Origin: Acanthochlamys bracteata
Lineage: Eukaryota; Streptophyta; Magnoliopsida; Pandanales; Velloziaceae
NCBI GenBank assembly: GCA_019914995.1
Contig: CM034127.1
Location: forward strand, 6,820,001-6,884,000
Length of the DNA stretch: 64,000 bases
Direction of reading: 5' to 3'
In this document: positions 10,636 to 22,061 of the stretch, piece after piece
How positions within the stretch are numbered: position 1 is the first letter of the stretch
Layout of the letters: each line of letters begins with the position of its first letter
Position numbers and translations under genes: made by a program
Notes under the pieces: model-generated
The model's database searches: none
What the model was told of the DNA's origin: nothing
The model's input: the letters and a program-made list of their open reading frames with translations, nothing else

Positions 10636-11584
10636 TTCTAATGGCTTCAAGACGTGCAACAGGAGCATAAGTTTCATCAAAATATATTCCTTCTTCTTGA
10701 TTATATCCTTTAGCTACTAGTCTAGCTTTGTTTCTAGTTATGATGTCATTTTCATCCAATTTATTTTTAAACACCCATTTTGTTCCTATGATGGATTTGT
10801 TTGGAGGTTTTCTAACAAGATGCCATACATTATTTCTTTCAAACTGATTTAATTCTTCTTGCATGGCAGTGATCCATGAGCTATCTGTCAATGCATCATC
10901 TATGCACTTTGGTTCTAGATTTGATACAAATGCAGAGTGCTGAATGAAGTTATTTTTAAAATGGGATCTAGTTCTTGTACCTTCATTTACCTCACCTAGT
11001 ATGTTTTCTTGTGGATGACTGGATCTGTATTTGAAGGTCCTGCTGATCTGCTCACGAGTTTCTGTCTGATCAGGTAAACTTCCAGGAGTCTGTCCTTCCT
11101 CTGTTATTTCAACTGGCTGTTCGTCTGCTGTTTGGGTCTCTGTAATCTGTTGTTTTTCCGTCGTTGGGAACAGCTCTTCTTCTTTTTCTGATCCTGCATC
11201 TGGTTCTCGATTTTTTCTCGTCCCATTGTTAGACTCATTAAATAATACATGTATGGATTCTTCAACAATCATAATCCGTTTGTTAAAAATTCTATAAGCT
11301 TTTGATGTTGAAGAGTAACCGAGAAAAATACCTTCATCACTTTTTGCATCAAACTTTCCAAGATTATTTTTCCCGTTGTTGAGGATAAAACATTTGCATC
11401 CAAAGGTTCTTAAGTAACCGATATTTGAAATTCTTCCCTTTAAAAGCTCATATGGAGTATTTTTAAAAATGGGGCGAATGAATGCACGGTTAATAATATA
11501 ACATGCATTATTAACAGCTTCTACCCAAAAATATTTTGGTAGATTCTGTTCTATGAGCATGGTTCGAGCCATTTCTACTAGCAC
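10636..11584 (-). pseudogene. Copia integrase C-terminus, linker and RT N-terminus, fossil
   Basis: The integrase end shows [28 protein letters not shown] and FGCKCFILN, then [18 protein letters not shown] Glu/Gln/Thr-rich linker follows, then the start of RT with [36 protein letters not shown] and [11 protein letters not shown]. The similarity stops at the MITE boundary. Confidence 0.9.
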
Positions 11585-11743
11585 TCTATTTTTTCTTTCT
11601 ACTACAACATTTTGTTGGGGAGTTCTTGGAGCAGAGAAGTTATGTGTTAAACCATTCGAGTCACAGAATTCATCAAAGTAACAGTTTTGAAATTCCTTCC
11701 CATGATCACTTCTAATAGCACAGATGTTTAGGTTTAGTTCTTT

Positions 11744-12529
11744 TTAAATCTTTTTGAAAAAGCATATGAATGTTTTCAGGGCATCATTCTTGTATGCTAA
11801 GAAGTAAACCCAACAGAAACGAGAATAATCATCTACTATTACTAGACAGTAATATTTACCTCCCAAGCTTGCTGTTCTTGCTGGTCCAAATAAATCCATG
11901 TGTAGCAGTTGTAATGGTTGCTTTGTTGTTATCACTTGCTTGTGCTTGAATGATGACTTCATTTGTTTTCCTTGGGCACATGCGTCACATAAGTCAATCA
12001 AGCTATAGTTGGCTTCAAGCAGTCCCTTTACTAGTTTTAATTTGGACAGTTTTGATAGTATCTTAATGTTGCAGTGTCCCAAACATCTATGCCATAGCCA
12101 GCTGCTTTCCTGCTGACTTGCTACTAAACACATTTTGTTGTTAGGAAGATCATCAATATAGAGTATATAAACATTACTTTCCCTTTTTTCGTTTAGTATT
12201 TTTTCACCAGATGACAGATTGACAACTGAGCAGCAGTGATTATCAAAATTGACTTTAAATCCATTATCACATAATTGACTTATACTTATCAGGTTATGTT
12301 TTAATCCTTTAACATGAAGAACATTTTCTATGCATAGGGAGGAGGGATTATCTATTTTTCCTATGCCTATTACTTTACACTTACTGTTGTCTCTAAGGAT
12401 TACATTTCCACCGAATTGTTTTTGTAGACTGTTAAAACATTCTTTATTTCCTGTCATATGTCTTGAGCACCCGCTGTCCAAGTACCATTTGCTATTTTTC
12501 AGTCGGGTTAGCTCCTCTCCTTCCTGCAA
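11744..12529 (-). pseudogene. Copia protease, pre-integrase and integrase core, fossil
   Basis: The aspartic protease signature WYLDSGCSRHMTG lies near the start. The GAG-pre-integrase region follows with WLWHRCLGHCNIKILSKL and a CDAC zinc-binding pair. The integrase catalytic core then begins at LHMDLFGPARTASLGG and YCLVIVDDYSRFCWVYFL. Confidence 0.9.
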
Positions 12530-12538
12530 AAGAAGTCT

Positions 12539-13393
12539 TTAATGCTTAGGTACCCAAATTTCTTTGGGTCCTAAAGAGTTAGTGCTGTTATATGTTCCTT
12601 TTGGAACCCATATTATTTTTATTTTATTGGTGTTCTTTTTATACCAGCACGAATTAACATTATGCCCTTTTCTGCCACAATAAAAGCATTTAACAAAAGG
12701 TATTGTAGAGCATGACATATTTGCTGTATATGCTTTAGACATTAAATTTTTGTTTTGTATTCTTTCTGTTACCATATCTGAGTGGCTTGTGGAGGGCTGA
12801 TCATACCTTGAGACTTGTTTACCAGTTGCTATAGATGCTGGAATGAATCCTATTCCTTCTTTTCTGTATAGGCTGCGTTGAGCTCCCAGTATTGCATCTA
12901 GTCTATCCTTTCTATTTACAAATCTTGCCAGTGATGCTTCTAGATCAAGGTTCTTACTCTGCAGAGCTTTGTTCTCTTGAAGCAGTCTTTGATTTTCTTC
13001 CATCAGCTTAGTTTTTTTTATGTGCATATTTATATAATTAGTCATGAATGGTTTAAGATCTGGAATGGTGGGGTATGACAGTCTGTCTACCTCTCTACTT
13101 AGTGCCTCATTCAACTTCTCAAGCTCAGTAATTTTCTTTATCATGTCTATGCTTGAACTTTCTGTGCATCTTGTCAGTTCTCCAGTCTTACATTTATTTA
13201 GTTTGACATGAAGCTTTTCATTTATTTGAGTCAAGCGTTTATTTTCAATATGCAGTGCACATAGTTTAGAGTTAATATGATCATAATCTGCATGGAGTGT
13301 GTCTTTCATAGCATCAGTTTTATCTTCTAAGGCATTTTTTAAAACAAGTATTTTTTTTTTCAGACATTCATTTTCATCCTTAAATTTATGCAT
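12539..13393 (-). pseudogene. Copia gag C-terminal region: coiled coil and zinc knuckle, fossil
   Basis: Long heptad-rich sequence (repeated Leu/Lys/Glu/Asn, for example LMEENQRLLQENKALQ) predicts a coiled coil. It is followed by a CCHC zinc knuckle CFYCGRKGHNVNSCW. Extended gag proteins of this design are typical of the SIRE lineage. Confidence 0.8.
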
Positions 13394-13464
13394 ACCTTCA
13401 TAGTTTTGCAGTCAGTTTTGGCATGTAGATATTTTGCATACAGTTCATCAAAAACATCTTGTAA

Positions 13465-14451
13465 TTATTCATTAGAATCATCATAGTCAGTAGAGTTTAC
13501 CTCATTGTCATCTTCATGATCTGCCATTAGGCATAAGTTGCTTTCTTCATTTTTCTCTGTCTCAGTCTGACTGTCTTCTGATGAACTTTCATCTTCATCA
13601 CTCCAGGTTGCCATAGCTCGTTTTCTTCTTGTGTCCTTGTATTTAGATTTCTTGAGCAGTGGACAATCGTTCTTGAAGTGTCTTGGCTTATTGCAGTTAA
13701 AGCAGTTGGTGTCCTGTCTGTCCTCTCCTCTATTGGTTCTTCCAGGAACCCTTCTTTTTCTAAACTTGTTTCTTCTGAGAAAGCTTTTAAATTTACGTGT
13801 TAAGAGTGCAATGTCTTTATCAGAGGAAGAATCACTTACCTGCTGGTCGTTGATCTTCAATGCAATCCCTTCAGGACGTTCATCAGTTTTCTTCAGAGAT
13901 AGTTCCTTAGCCATTAGCTTGCCAATCAGTTCATCCAGTGACATTTGAGGAAAAGTTGGATTTTCCTCTATGGCATCCATTTTAGATCCAAATGTTGGCA
14001 GCACAGCTCTCAGTATCTTCCATTTCAGTTCTTCAGGTTTGAATACTTTTCCTAGATTCTTCAGAGGATTTGTAATGTTTGTAAATCTAGTGAACATCTG
14101 AGAAATGGACTCACCTCGGTTCATCCTGAAGTTTTCATACTCATGCATGAGCAGGTTCACTCTGGTTTCCTTGACTTGAGTGGTTCCTTCATGCGTTACC
14201 TCCAACTGATCCCATATTTCTTTGGCAGAGTTGCAAGCACTGATTCGATTGAACTCATTAGGATCCAGCGCACAATACAAAAGGTTCATAGCTCTGTCAT
14301 TCATTGATATGAGCTTGTTATCTTCATCATTGTATTCCCGTTCAGCCTTGGAGATACGTATTCCATCTGGACCAGTTTTGGTTGGAAGGATAGGTCCGTC
14401 CCGTATGATCTTCCATAGTGTGAAGTCTTGTGCTCGAATGAAAATTGTCAT
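13465..14451 (-). pseudogene. Copia gag N-terminal region (UBN2 type) with zinc knuckle, fossil
   Basis: Shows the UBN2/gag-polypeptide landmarks LWKIIRDGP, ALDPNEFNRISACNSAKEIW, LEVTHEGT, LLMHEYENFRM and GESISQMFTRFTNI. A basic region and a zinc-knuckle remnant CFNCNKPRHFKNDCPLL follow, with an acidic Ser/Glu/Asp-rich tail. It starts about 140 bases inside the primer binding site. Confidence 0.9.
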
Positions 14452-14592
14452 TTTGGTTTTCTAGTAGCCATAATTTGTTCCATCAAAGAGTAGTGGTCTG
14501 TTGGAAGATCTACCTTCAAAAGCTATAGGAACAAGGTTAGCCATAAGGATCTTTTACCTCAAGGTTGTTAGATCTTTGATTTTTGGAGGCCT

Positions 14593-14604
14593 GCTCTGAT
14601 ACCA
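14593..14604 (-). other. Primer binding site of the copia element
   Basis: On the - strand TGGTATCAGAGC, the sequence complementary to the 3' end of plant initiator-methionine tRNA, lies two bases inside the 5' LTR end. This is the standard primer site of plant Ty1/copia elements. Confidence 0.92.
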
Positions 14605-14606
14605 AT

Positions 14607-16243
14607 TGTTACATATTCCTGCAAGATTAACTCAAGAGGGGAGGGGTGAATTGAGTTAGTTTATAAAAATTTTCGTTAAGTTTGTTATCCTACTGGCAGA
14701 GAGCTGACAGCCGGCTGTGTCATTGTTATAACCTGCAGACAGAAGAGTTAGTGTGTTTACTGACAGAAGTGACAAAGAGTAGTGCTCAGGATATTTAACG
14801 TGCTTCGGCAAAACCCCTTTGCCTACATCTACGGTCGCTCTATCGCTAGAGCCAAAGCTTCACTAGACCTTTAATAAGCTACAAATACACCTAGAGCGAA
14901 GTGCTTCGCCAAGCACACATACTCTTACCGGGTTTCTTCGACAAGACAACCCCTACCAGCCTCCTGGACACGCCTGTCCCCTTTGCTGATTTGCTAGCAC
15001 TATTACAAGGTCTAAGAGCTTACACCAAACTCTACCTGAGCTTCTTTTACCGGTGCATCCAGCACCACCTTTACACTGTAAGTGACGGGTTACAAGAAAC
15101 TAAACAAATATTGAGTGCAGGATCTATCTCATGAATGTTGAGTGTTTAATCAGTGATTCAGATGAGATGATCGGAGAGATTGCTGAGAGATTTCTTCAGT
15201 ATGATTTGCAGCAAGATTTGTTTGTGTGGAGTAGTCAAGTTCGTGACCGGCAGTGGGAGATTTTTTGTGTAGAGTGGTAGAGTTCTTATATTGTCTCTGT
15301 TTTTGCTTGGATTCTCTCTACTTCTATTTTCTTTTTGTTCTCTTCCTGTTTTTCTCTATTTCTCCACCACGTTTCCTCATTGCTGTGACTCCCTTTTTAT
15401 AGAGCATCTTTTCAGTGCAGGAGCCGTTGAGGAACGTTGCTGTTGGCACTCGGTTCTTCACGTCAGACAAGGAATGGTGTTGTCTAGTGGTTCTTCAGCT
15501 GTGTTTGTGCAAGTCTTTGTTGCATTGAATGCGTTGAAGAAATTTGAATTTGCTGCCAACGGTTGAGTGCTTAATTCAGCTAAGCTTCTGTTTGAATTTC
15601 GGTGAGCTGATGAGTTGATATGGTATGTCCATAATAAATAAATGTCTTGCAGTTGACCCGCTTGAGTGATCAAGGACTTTTGACCTTTCTTTCTTTGATT
15701 ATTGAGCTTCCTTTTGTGTGAAAGTGAAGATGATTTTAGCTCTTGTAAATCTTACATTTGAAGTCCTTGATTCGTTGTGAGTGTAGGTGATCTTTGAAAA
15801 AGGGAAACGTTCGTTGCCGTTGAACATATGGGTCTGTCTCAAAGCAATGCATATGCTTGATAGCCAAACAACTGATTGTAATGTGGCATTGCATCTTACA
15901 TCCCGTATGTTGTTTTTTCTCGTCGCTTGAGAGCGTGCATAGAAGTTGGTTGTTATTTAGTTGTGACATCCCTCGCATCCGTATCTTTGTTCTGTCCCCC
16001 GCTTCAAGCAATCGAGCATTGTGATCGTGATGTGGCTGTGGCATCCTCATCCCATGTCTTTGTCCTCTGTCCGGTATGTAGTAGCATAACATTTGGTGTA
16101 TGATGGCTGCATTTTTTGTCTTTTGTAAATTAAATGATCTTTGTTTGTCTAATCCTGCAGACTTGTTTTCAGATTATTAGTCTTATATAAATCATAGTTC
16201 TTAATTCTTTGTTATCATCAAAATTATCCTTGTATTTCCAACA
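14607..16243 (-). repeat. Copia 5' LTR (right end on + strand)
   Basis: A 1,637-bp LTR, TGTTACATATTCC to ATTTCCAACA on the + strand. It is about 130 bp longer than the left LTR. The extra length is mostly in the zone corresponding to 6200-6540, plus a variable block near 14694-14752. Elsewhere the two LTRs differ only by scattered substitutions. Confidence 0.92.
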
Positions 16244-19200
16244 CATTCTTTATAATAATAATAATAATAATAATAATTTTTAATTAAGTTGATCAGTCAA
16301 AGTTGACAGATCAAAGCTTACTCAATAACCAAGTCAATGGTCTAAAATTACATTCTGATCAATAGTTAAATCGTTGACCAGGCAGCTGCGTAGCATGTTG
16401 GGGCCAAAATCTTGGCCCGATATTACCCATTTGATCGAGCCGGATTGACTTAATCCTATCATTCTTTTCATGCCAAACATACCATAATTTCGGACCGGTA
16501 TACCGAATCATGGGCCGAATAGACCTCTAATTCTGACTTTCTCAAACTAATATATAGACCTATCATATAGCAATATTGAAATATTTTCAATGCAAGATAA
16601 TTGGTTATACAAGGTTTTGACATAAATAAGCAAAAAATAACATGGTATATCAGTGGGCCCCTAGCTCACACAACAAGATTTTAATAAGTGCTTTGTTAAT
16701 TAGTTTGTAAAGATCTCTTTTACAAGAATGAAAAGATACTAAGACAGAGGATCTCCTTATCTAAAATATCTAGAAGGTACAATCCAGTCTAATCTTTGAC
16801 CATTTATCATCAAAGAAAATAATCTATATATAGAGTTAAATCCATTTTCTTCAAAATTTTTTACAATATGAACCTTTTCTAATATTGGTAATCCTTTAAC
16901 TAATTCTATTGAACTATTTCAAGAAAGTTAGGCGCTAGTTAAGGGTGTGTAGTGTTAGCAATTTGGGTTCGTTGGTCATTTTCATATCGATCTTTTTAAT
17001 AATCGAATCAAATTTATTCAAATATAATCCAACCCATAATTTTATACTGATCAAAATTATCAACTCTAATCCAATCTATGATCTTATACGGATCAAAATT
17101 GTCAACCATAATTCAACCCATTTAATAACCAAGTCAAATTCGAGTCGATCTATTTAATAACCAAACTTATTAATTTCCATTTCTACACTTTTTAAGTGTG
17201 AGTAGAATTATAAAATTAGTTGGAATAAATATTGTATGGTATTCTTAGTGAAGACATTTGGTAAGCGTCCGTCAGAAAGTACATTACTCAGTATTTGTTT
17301 ATATTTTTGCACTGATAGTAGTTTGTTCATTCATTGCTTCATTCTCAAGATCTTTGCCGCGGGCAATGTCATGGGAACTTGGGTAGAAGCATCCTTCAAA
17401 AATATTTCATCTCTATCTTTGACAATGACTATCCGTTCTCTGATCTCTCCACCGTCATAGAAGAACAACCTCCACGACAACCTTTCTGATGCAGCGGATC
17501 TTCAATCGAAGCTTGCCGGTAAGGTAACTCCATTGTATCTCTTTGATTCAGAAAAAAAGCCGATGATGTGACTTTTTTCGTTGATTATAAGAACGCTGAT
17601 TAATGGAAAGAGAGAAAATTTCAATCTAATTCAAAATATTCATCTTCCTTGTAAATGACTTACAAATATATAGATAAAAAAAAAAAGACAAGAGCATTAA
17701 CACCTTAGGAACTACAACACTAGGTGCAATTTGGGATTGCTTTTTACCTACTTTTTTTTCTAACTTTTCATTTCAAGTTTTTCAGTAAACTTTCTATAGT
17801 ATACTACAAACTTTTTTTTAAAAAATTTAGAAAGTAGAAAAAAATCTATGTCATAAGATCTTGTTATTATTTATTTTTATTATTTTTTGAGTTAAAAAAA
17901 TTAGAGCTTCTTTTCTAAAAATATCTAAAATACACTTCATTTCAGAAAAACTCTTTTTCAAAGACACTTTAAAAAAATCTCCTATATCTATAGAAATCAA
18001 TAATGTAAAGCCCTAAGTTTCATTAAGAGAGTAACAATTGAAAACAACTTTTTTTGATTAGGCTACATGATATTTGGGCTAACAACATCTAGACTTATAT
18101 GCTCATTGGTCCAAGTCTAAATCTTCTCTTCTCCAACATCCTTTCACTCTCTAGATTTTTCTTTATCTCTTTATTTTTCTTTCATATCTTTTTTATTTTC
18201 TGTTGTCGTATTGCTTACAGCCAGACCATTTTCTTGGTGCGTGGCATGCTTTCCTTCACCGACGTTTTCTTCTTGGTCCTCCTCTGGCCATACTCTATTG
18301 CTCTTTATCTCCTTCGAAAATATCTCCGCCGACAATGGAGTTTTGAAAATTTTACTCTTCTCTCACGATTGATGGCTTCCGCTCCGGCTACTGTTGAGTC
18401 AATAAGGTCTTCATTGGCCTCTTCTTCCTCGACTTCATCTGCGACAATAATGAATAATCCTTCGGCTTATTCGTTTTTTAGGAATTTGATAAGCTGGACT
18501 TCGAATCAAAGATTCGGTACTAGGGTGTTCGGTATAGCATTAACACCCACGAATCAAGTATCAACCTTAGTAACGTTAACAAATATATCTACCCTCACAT
18601 TTAAAAAAAAATCTTATTAAAAATTTTATTATTTATTTGTTTTCTCTATAATTGTGTTTATTTAATTTTGATTGACTATGCAATTATTGATGGACATCCA
18701 TGTTATTAGTTGATAAAATGAAATTTGTGAAAGATGGAATGTCTTTTGATGTATCATTTGATTTTTGAGCACGTATCAATTAGTATGAAATATAAGTTCT
18801 CTTCAATTGGTTGTTCAACATTAGCTGTCTATCTAGATCTGAGAGGTATATCCTGCTAGCTTCTAGTAGCTACGCTGTGGCTCTCTAGCATTTTCGGCTC
18901 ACTATTCATTGTTAGATCAGCCATCATCTCCTTCGACTATTAATTAGCTCATATTGAGTCAATCAAGTTAATTTTGGGTTGACCTGAGAATGGTCGAATT
19001 CATTTAAATTATTGGATCACTGTTTGCCGTCAGATCAGCCATCAAACCCGTGTAATGGTGAAACCGAACCCAGTTTGAATGGGTTGGGTTCGTCAGTCGA
19101 GTCAAAATTTGCCACTCTTGGCGTGTTTCTTTAGACTTCAAATTTAGTTTTTTGGTAAAAAATTACATTATAATAACTATATTTTATAATTAAATATTTT

Positions 19201-22061
19201 ATTTTTACAGGCAATTTTTATAAAAAATAAATATATAAACTAAACTCACTTTCAACTCTATTTTATAACTTATATTTTCGTAAACTCATTTCAAATAATT
19301 TACTATAAAGCAAAATAATCGCGCCTTAAATACTTTCCTCTTCCATAAGGAAATGCAAGTTACAACGCTCCCAACTTGAAGAATAAAGAAAAAGTACAAG
19401 TACAATATAAAAATTTGAAAATTAATGATTCTTAAATTAAGAGAAATTAGAGATAGTAAAGAGAATATTAAAGCTTCAATTAATTCATAAAAGTCAATCA
19501 CTAATCAATGTAATGTTAAATATTCTCTTTAGTGGATGTTGGTAACTTATCCTTTAATGACGACCACAACAATAACAAACACCCAAATTCACATATAAAA
19601 GGAATATATTTTGTCTCCAACAATTGAGTGTGACAAAGAGGTTTATCTATAATCAATGAACTTCAGAGAGGCCTTTAAAATAAGGTACTTTGCAAATATG
19701 GATCCTAATAATCGTATATTAATAAATAGATTTTGTTAATTGTATTCGCAAATTTAAGCCCCTTCACTACAAAATGATAATTTCTCTCGTATTTTTATCT
19801 ATTATCCTCATGTATATTCTTTATTAAGTAAGTGTATACAAATGTGCACAAAAGCGTGGTTTTTATAAATTATGCCTCTCATAAACAACTTTTTAAAAAC
19901 TTATTTAGGTAACTATATTATATTTTTTTAAAATTAAAAAATTTTGTAATTAGAAAAGTGTTTCTATGAAGTTGCGTACATATAACCTACGTGTGTGTAA
20001 TAAACCATGGTGACACAAATTGTAATATTTTTTGTGAAATGTTCTTCATTTAAATTTATGAAAAGATATTATAGTGGCTTAATTAAATTTTAAAAATATA
20101 TTTATAAGAGACATAATCTCAAAGAACTATTGTGTGCACATACAACTTGAAGTATACGCTTGCAAGTGAAAAAAATATTAATAAAATAACAAAATCAAAG
20201 GTAAAAGAAAAAAGAATAAGATTAGTATTATTTCTTATCACATTTTCACAATAAGTTGAACACAACTACATAATATACATTTATATAAGTGAGCCACTAT
20301 ATATAACCCTTGCACATCTGTGTCAAATATTAATTATACAATTTTTAGCTTGAAATTATATTATTGACACTTTATTTAGCTTTAAATATTATTTATGAGA
20401 GATCCTATTTAGTAAAAATACAACACAAATTTTTGTGTAAGTTTTTATATTGAGTGTGTACCTTCAAATAGTTATAGCTTTTAATTCTTTAACTATTATA
20501 TTATGTTGACCTAACAAAATTTAGAAAATTATTTATAAGACTTCCTTTGGAGAAAACATAATATTAAGTGTGCCATCTAAGTGAACTAACTTTTCCCCGC
20601 TTGTTTAGTCCAAATAAACACTTAGATTGTTAAAGTCTTTTGTTTAAAATATATATGAAAACAACACCAAATAAGTTTTAGAGAATTGCTTATCAAAATA
20701 TTTTGTTAACAAAACAGAAAATGCATGCTTTTATGCACCTATATATACCAAGTGTGCACTACACACTTGTATCTTAATACATTGTTTGTATTGTAGGTAC
20801 ACATGAGGAGGAATGGTGAAAGTAAAGCAATTTTCATGTGTACCTATGTTTGTTTTGATTTCATTAATAAAAGGGAAGGGGAATTGTTCCTTTTTCCTCA
20901 TCATATTTCATGGTGAATTATTTACTCACAAATTCCTCTTCCCTCTCATCATATTTCATGGTGAATTATATACCCACCAAATTGGTGGCTACACATAGTG
21001 CTAAGAGAAAAGCAAATTGTCCTTTTATTTTTTAAAATTTTAAATTTTTTAATATTTATTTTAATTAGATATTTTTTAATTAATATTATTTAATTAATAT
21101 ATATTATTTTTATTATATAATTTATAATTTTTATATTTATTTAAGTTTAACTGATTTTAGTTGGTAGAGAAAATAATAAACTATATGATCAAATTGTGTA
21201 ATTTAAAATTATTTAATTTTGTTAAATTATATCAAACATTAATAAAAAATTTAAATTAATATAAAAAATTAATCTAAAAGATATATTAATAAAGTTAGTT
21301 TAAATTATATTACTTAAATTAATTTAAAATTATATTAATAAAAGTTAGATTAATATAAATAAAAAGAGCGTTTAAGTTTTTTATAAAAAATTTTACTTTC
21401 TTTACTCATTCATTTACCTATCTATCTAAACATAGTTATTTCTTTATCCTTACTATATATTCAAATATTGTAAAGTTAAATAGTTACTCTTTCCTATCCG
21501 TTCTTTTATTATTTTTTAATATATCTTTTTACTCTTATTTTTTAACTATATACCTAAACATATCCTAAAAGGATGCACATGAGATATAAAATAAAGGAGC
21601 AAAATTATGATGTTTTTACAGAGGTCTGAATTTATGAATACATCCTATAAGAGCTTATTTTGTAAACATAATATTTTTGTGGTCGTAATTTCATAATTAT
21701 TCACCATACTTATTGCAACTGCTTGTTTCTATAGATATTACTAATTTCAACTCTCTGTAACCTTCTTTGAGCTCCCCTGGTTTCTTCTCCCAACACAACA
21801 ACGTTGTCTTCCAATTTTCCAAGTTAATCACCAAAATTTCAAAACCAAAAATATATCATCTAATGCAACAGCTGACGACAAGAATAGTGCGAAGAGAGAT
21901 CCTTGAATTTGCCAATTGTTTGGTCGGATCGATCTCTTCTCTTCTCCAGTTGTTTGGTCGGATCGATCGAAGAAGCTCAGCTTAGAGATTATTCTTTGAT
22001 GTGCTCTATTTATCAAGTAGGGTTGTAATTTATTGTTTAATTTCGCCTGAAATTCCCCGCG
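16244..22061. other. AT-rich intergenic DNA upstream of MED15
   Basis: No gene is supported over 5.8 kb. A (TAA)n microsatellite lies at 16251-16277 next to the LTR. A MITE-like end (GTGCAATTTGGGATTGC) near 17730 with a CATTTCAGAAAAAC motif near 17940 suggests a small element; its ends are not resolved. An open frame at 18099-18620 (173 codons) has a hydrophobic N-terminal third and a Ser-rich middle, but I recognise no family in it and composition alone could explain it. The stretch 19110-19330 has GGCGTGTTT and AAAATAATCGCGCC at its ends and may be a decayed Tourist-like element. Positions 20880-20970 contain a short duplicated CTCATCATATTTCATGGTGAATTA block. The last 300 bases probably include the MED15 promoter and 5' UTR, but no start site can be assigned. 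Confidence 0.4.

Larger units (their letters stand above)
5187..16243 (-). mobile_element. Ty1/copia LTR retrotransposon, SIRE/Maximus-like, broken
   Basis: An 11.06-kb fossil element lying on the - strand. It has LTRs at both ends (5187-6690 and 14607-16243) with the usual TG...CA termini, an initiator-methionine tRNA primer site inside the right LTR and a polypurine tract inside the left LTR. Coding remnants run in copia order on the - strand: gag, zinc knuckle, protease, integrase, reverse transcriptase, RNase H. An extra ORF lies between pol and the 3' LTR. Large size, a long gag, the copia order of domains and the extra 3' ORF point to the SIRE/Maximus lineage. The coding region is broken in several places, besides one MITE insertion at 10115-10635. 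The LTRs are highly similar over most of their length, so the insertion is probably not ancient. The flanking five bases differ (TATCT on the left, CATTC on the right), so no target duplication is seen. Confidence 0.9.

Noticed and set aside
18099-18620. 173-codon open frame in AT-rich intergenic DNA
   Set aside because: Hydrophobic Phe/Leu-rich start reflects T-rich composition; no domain, homologue or splice support recognised. Kept only as a remark.
19110-19330. Possible Tourist-like MITE
   Set aside because: Ends GGCGTGTTT and AATCGCGCC are only partly inverse and the flanking triplets (TTG, TTA) differ, so no firm call.
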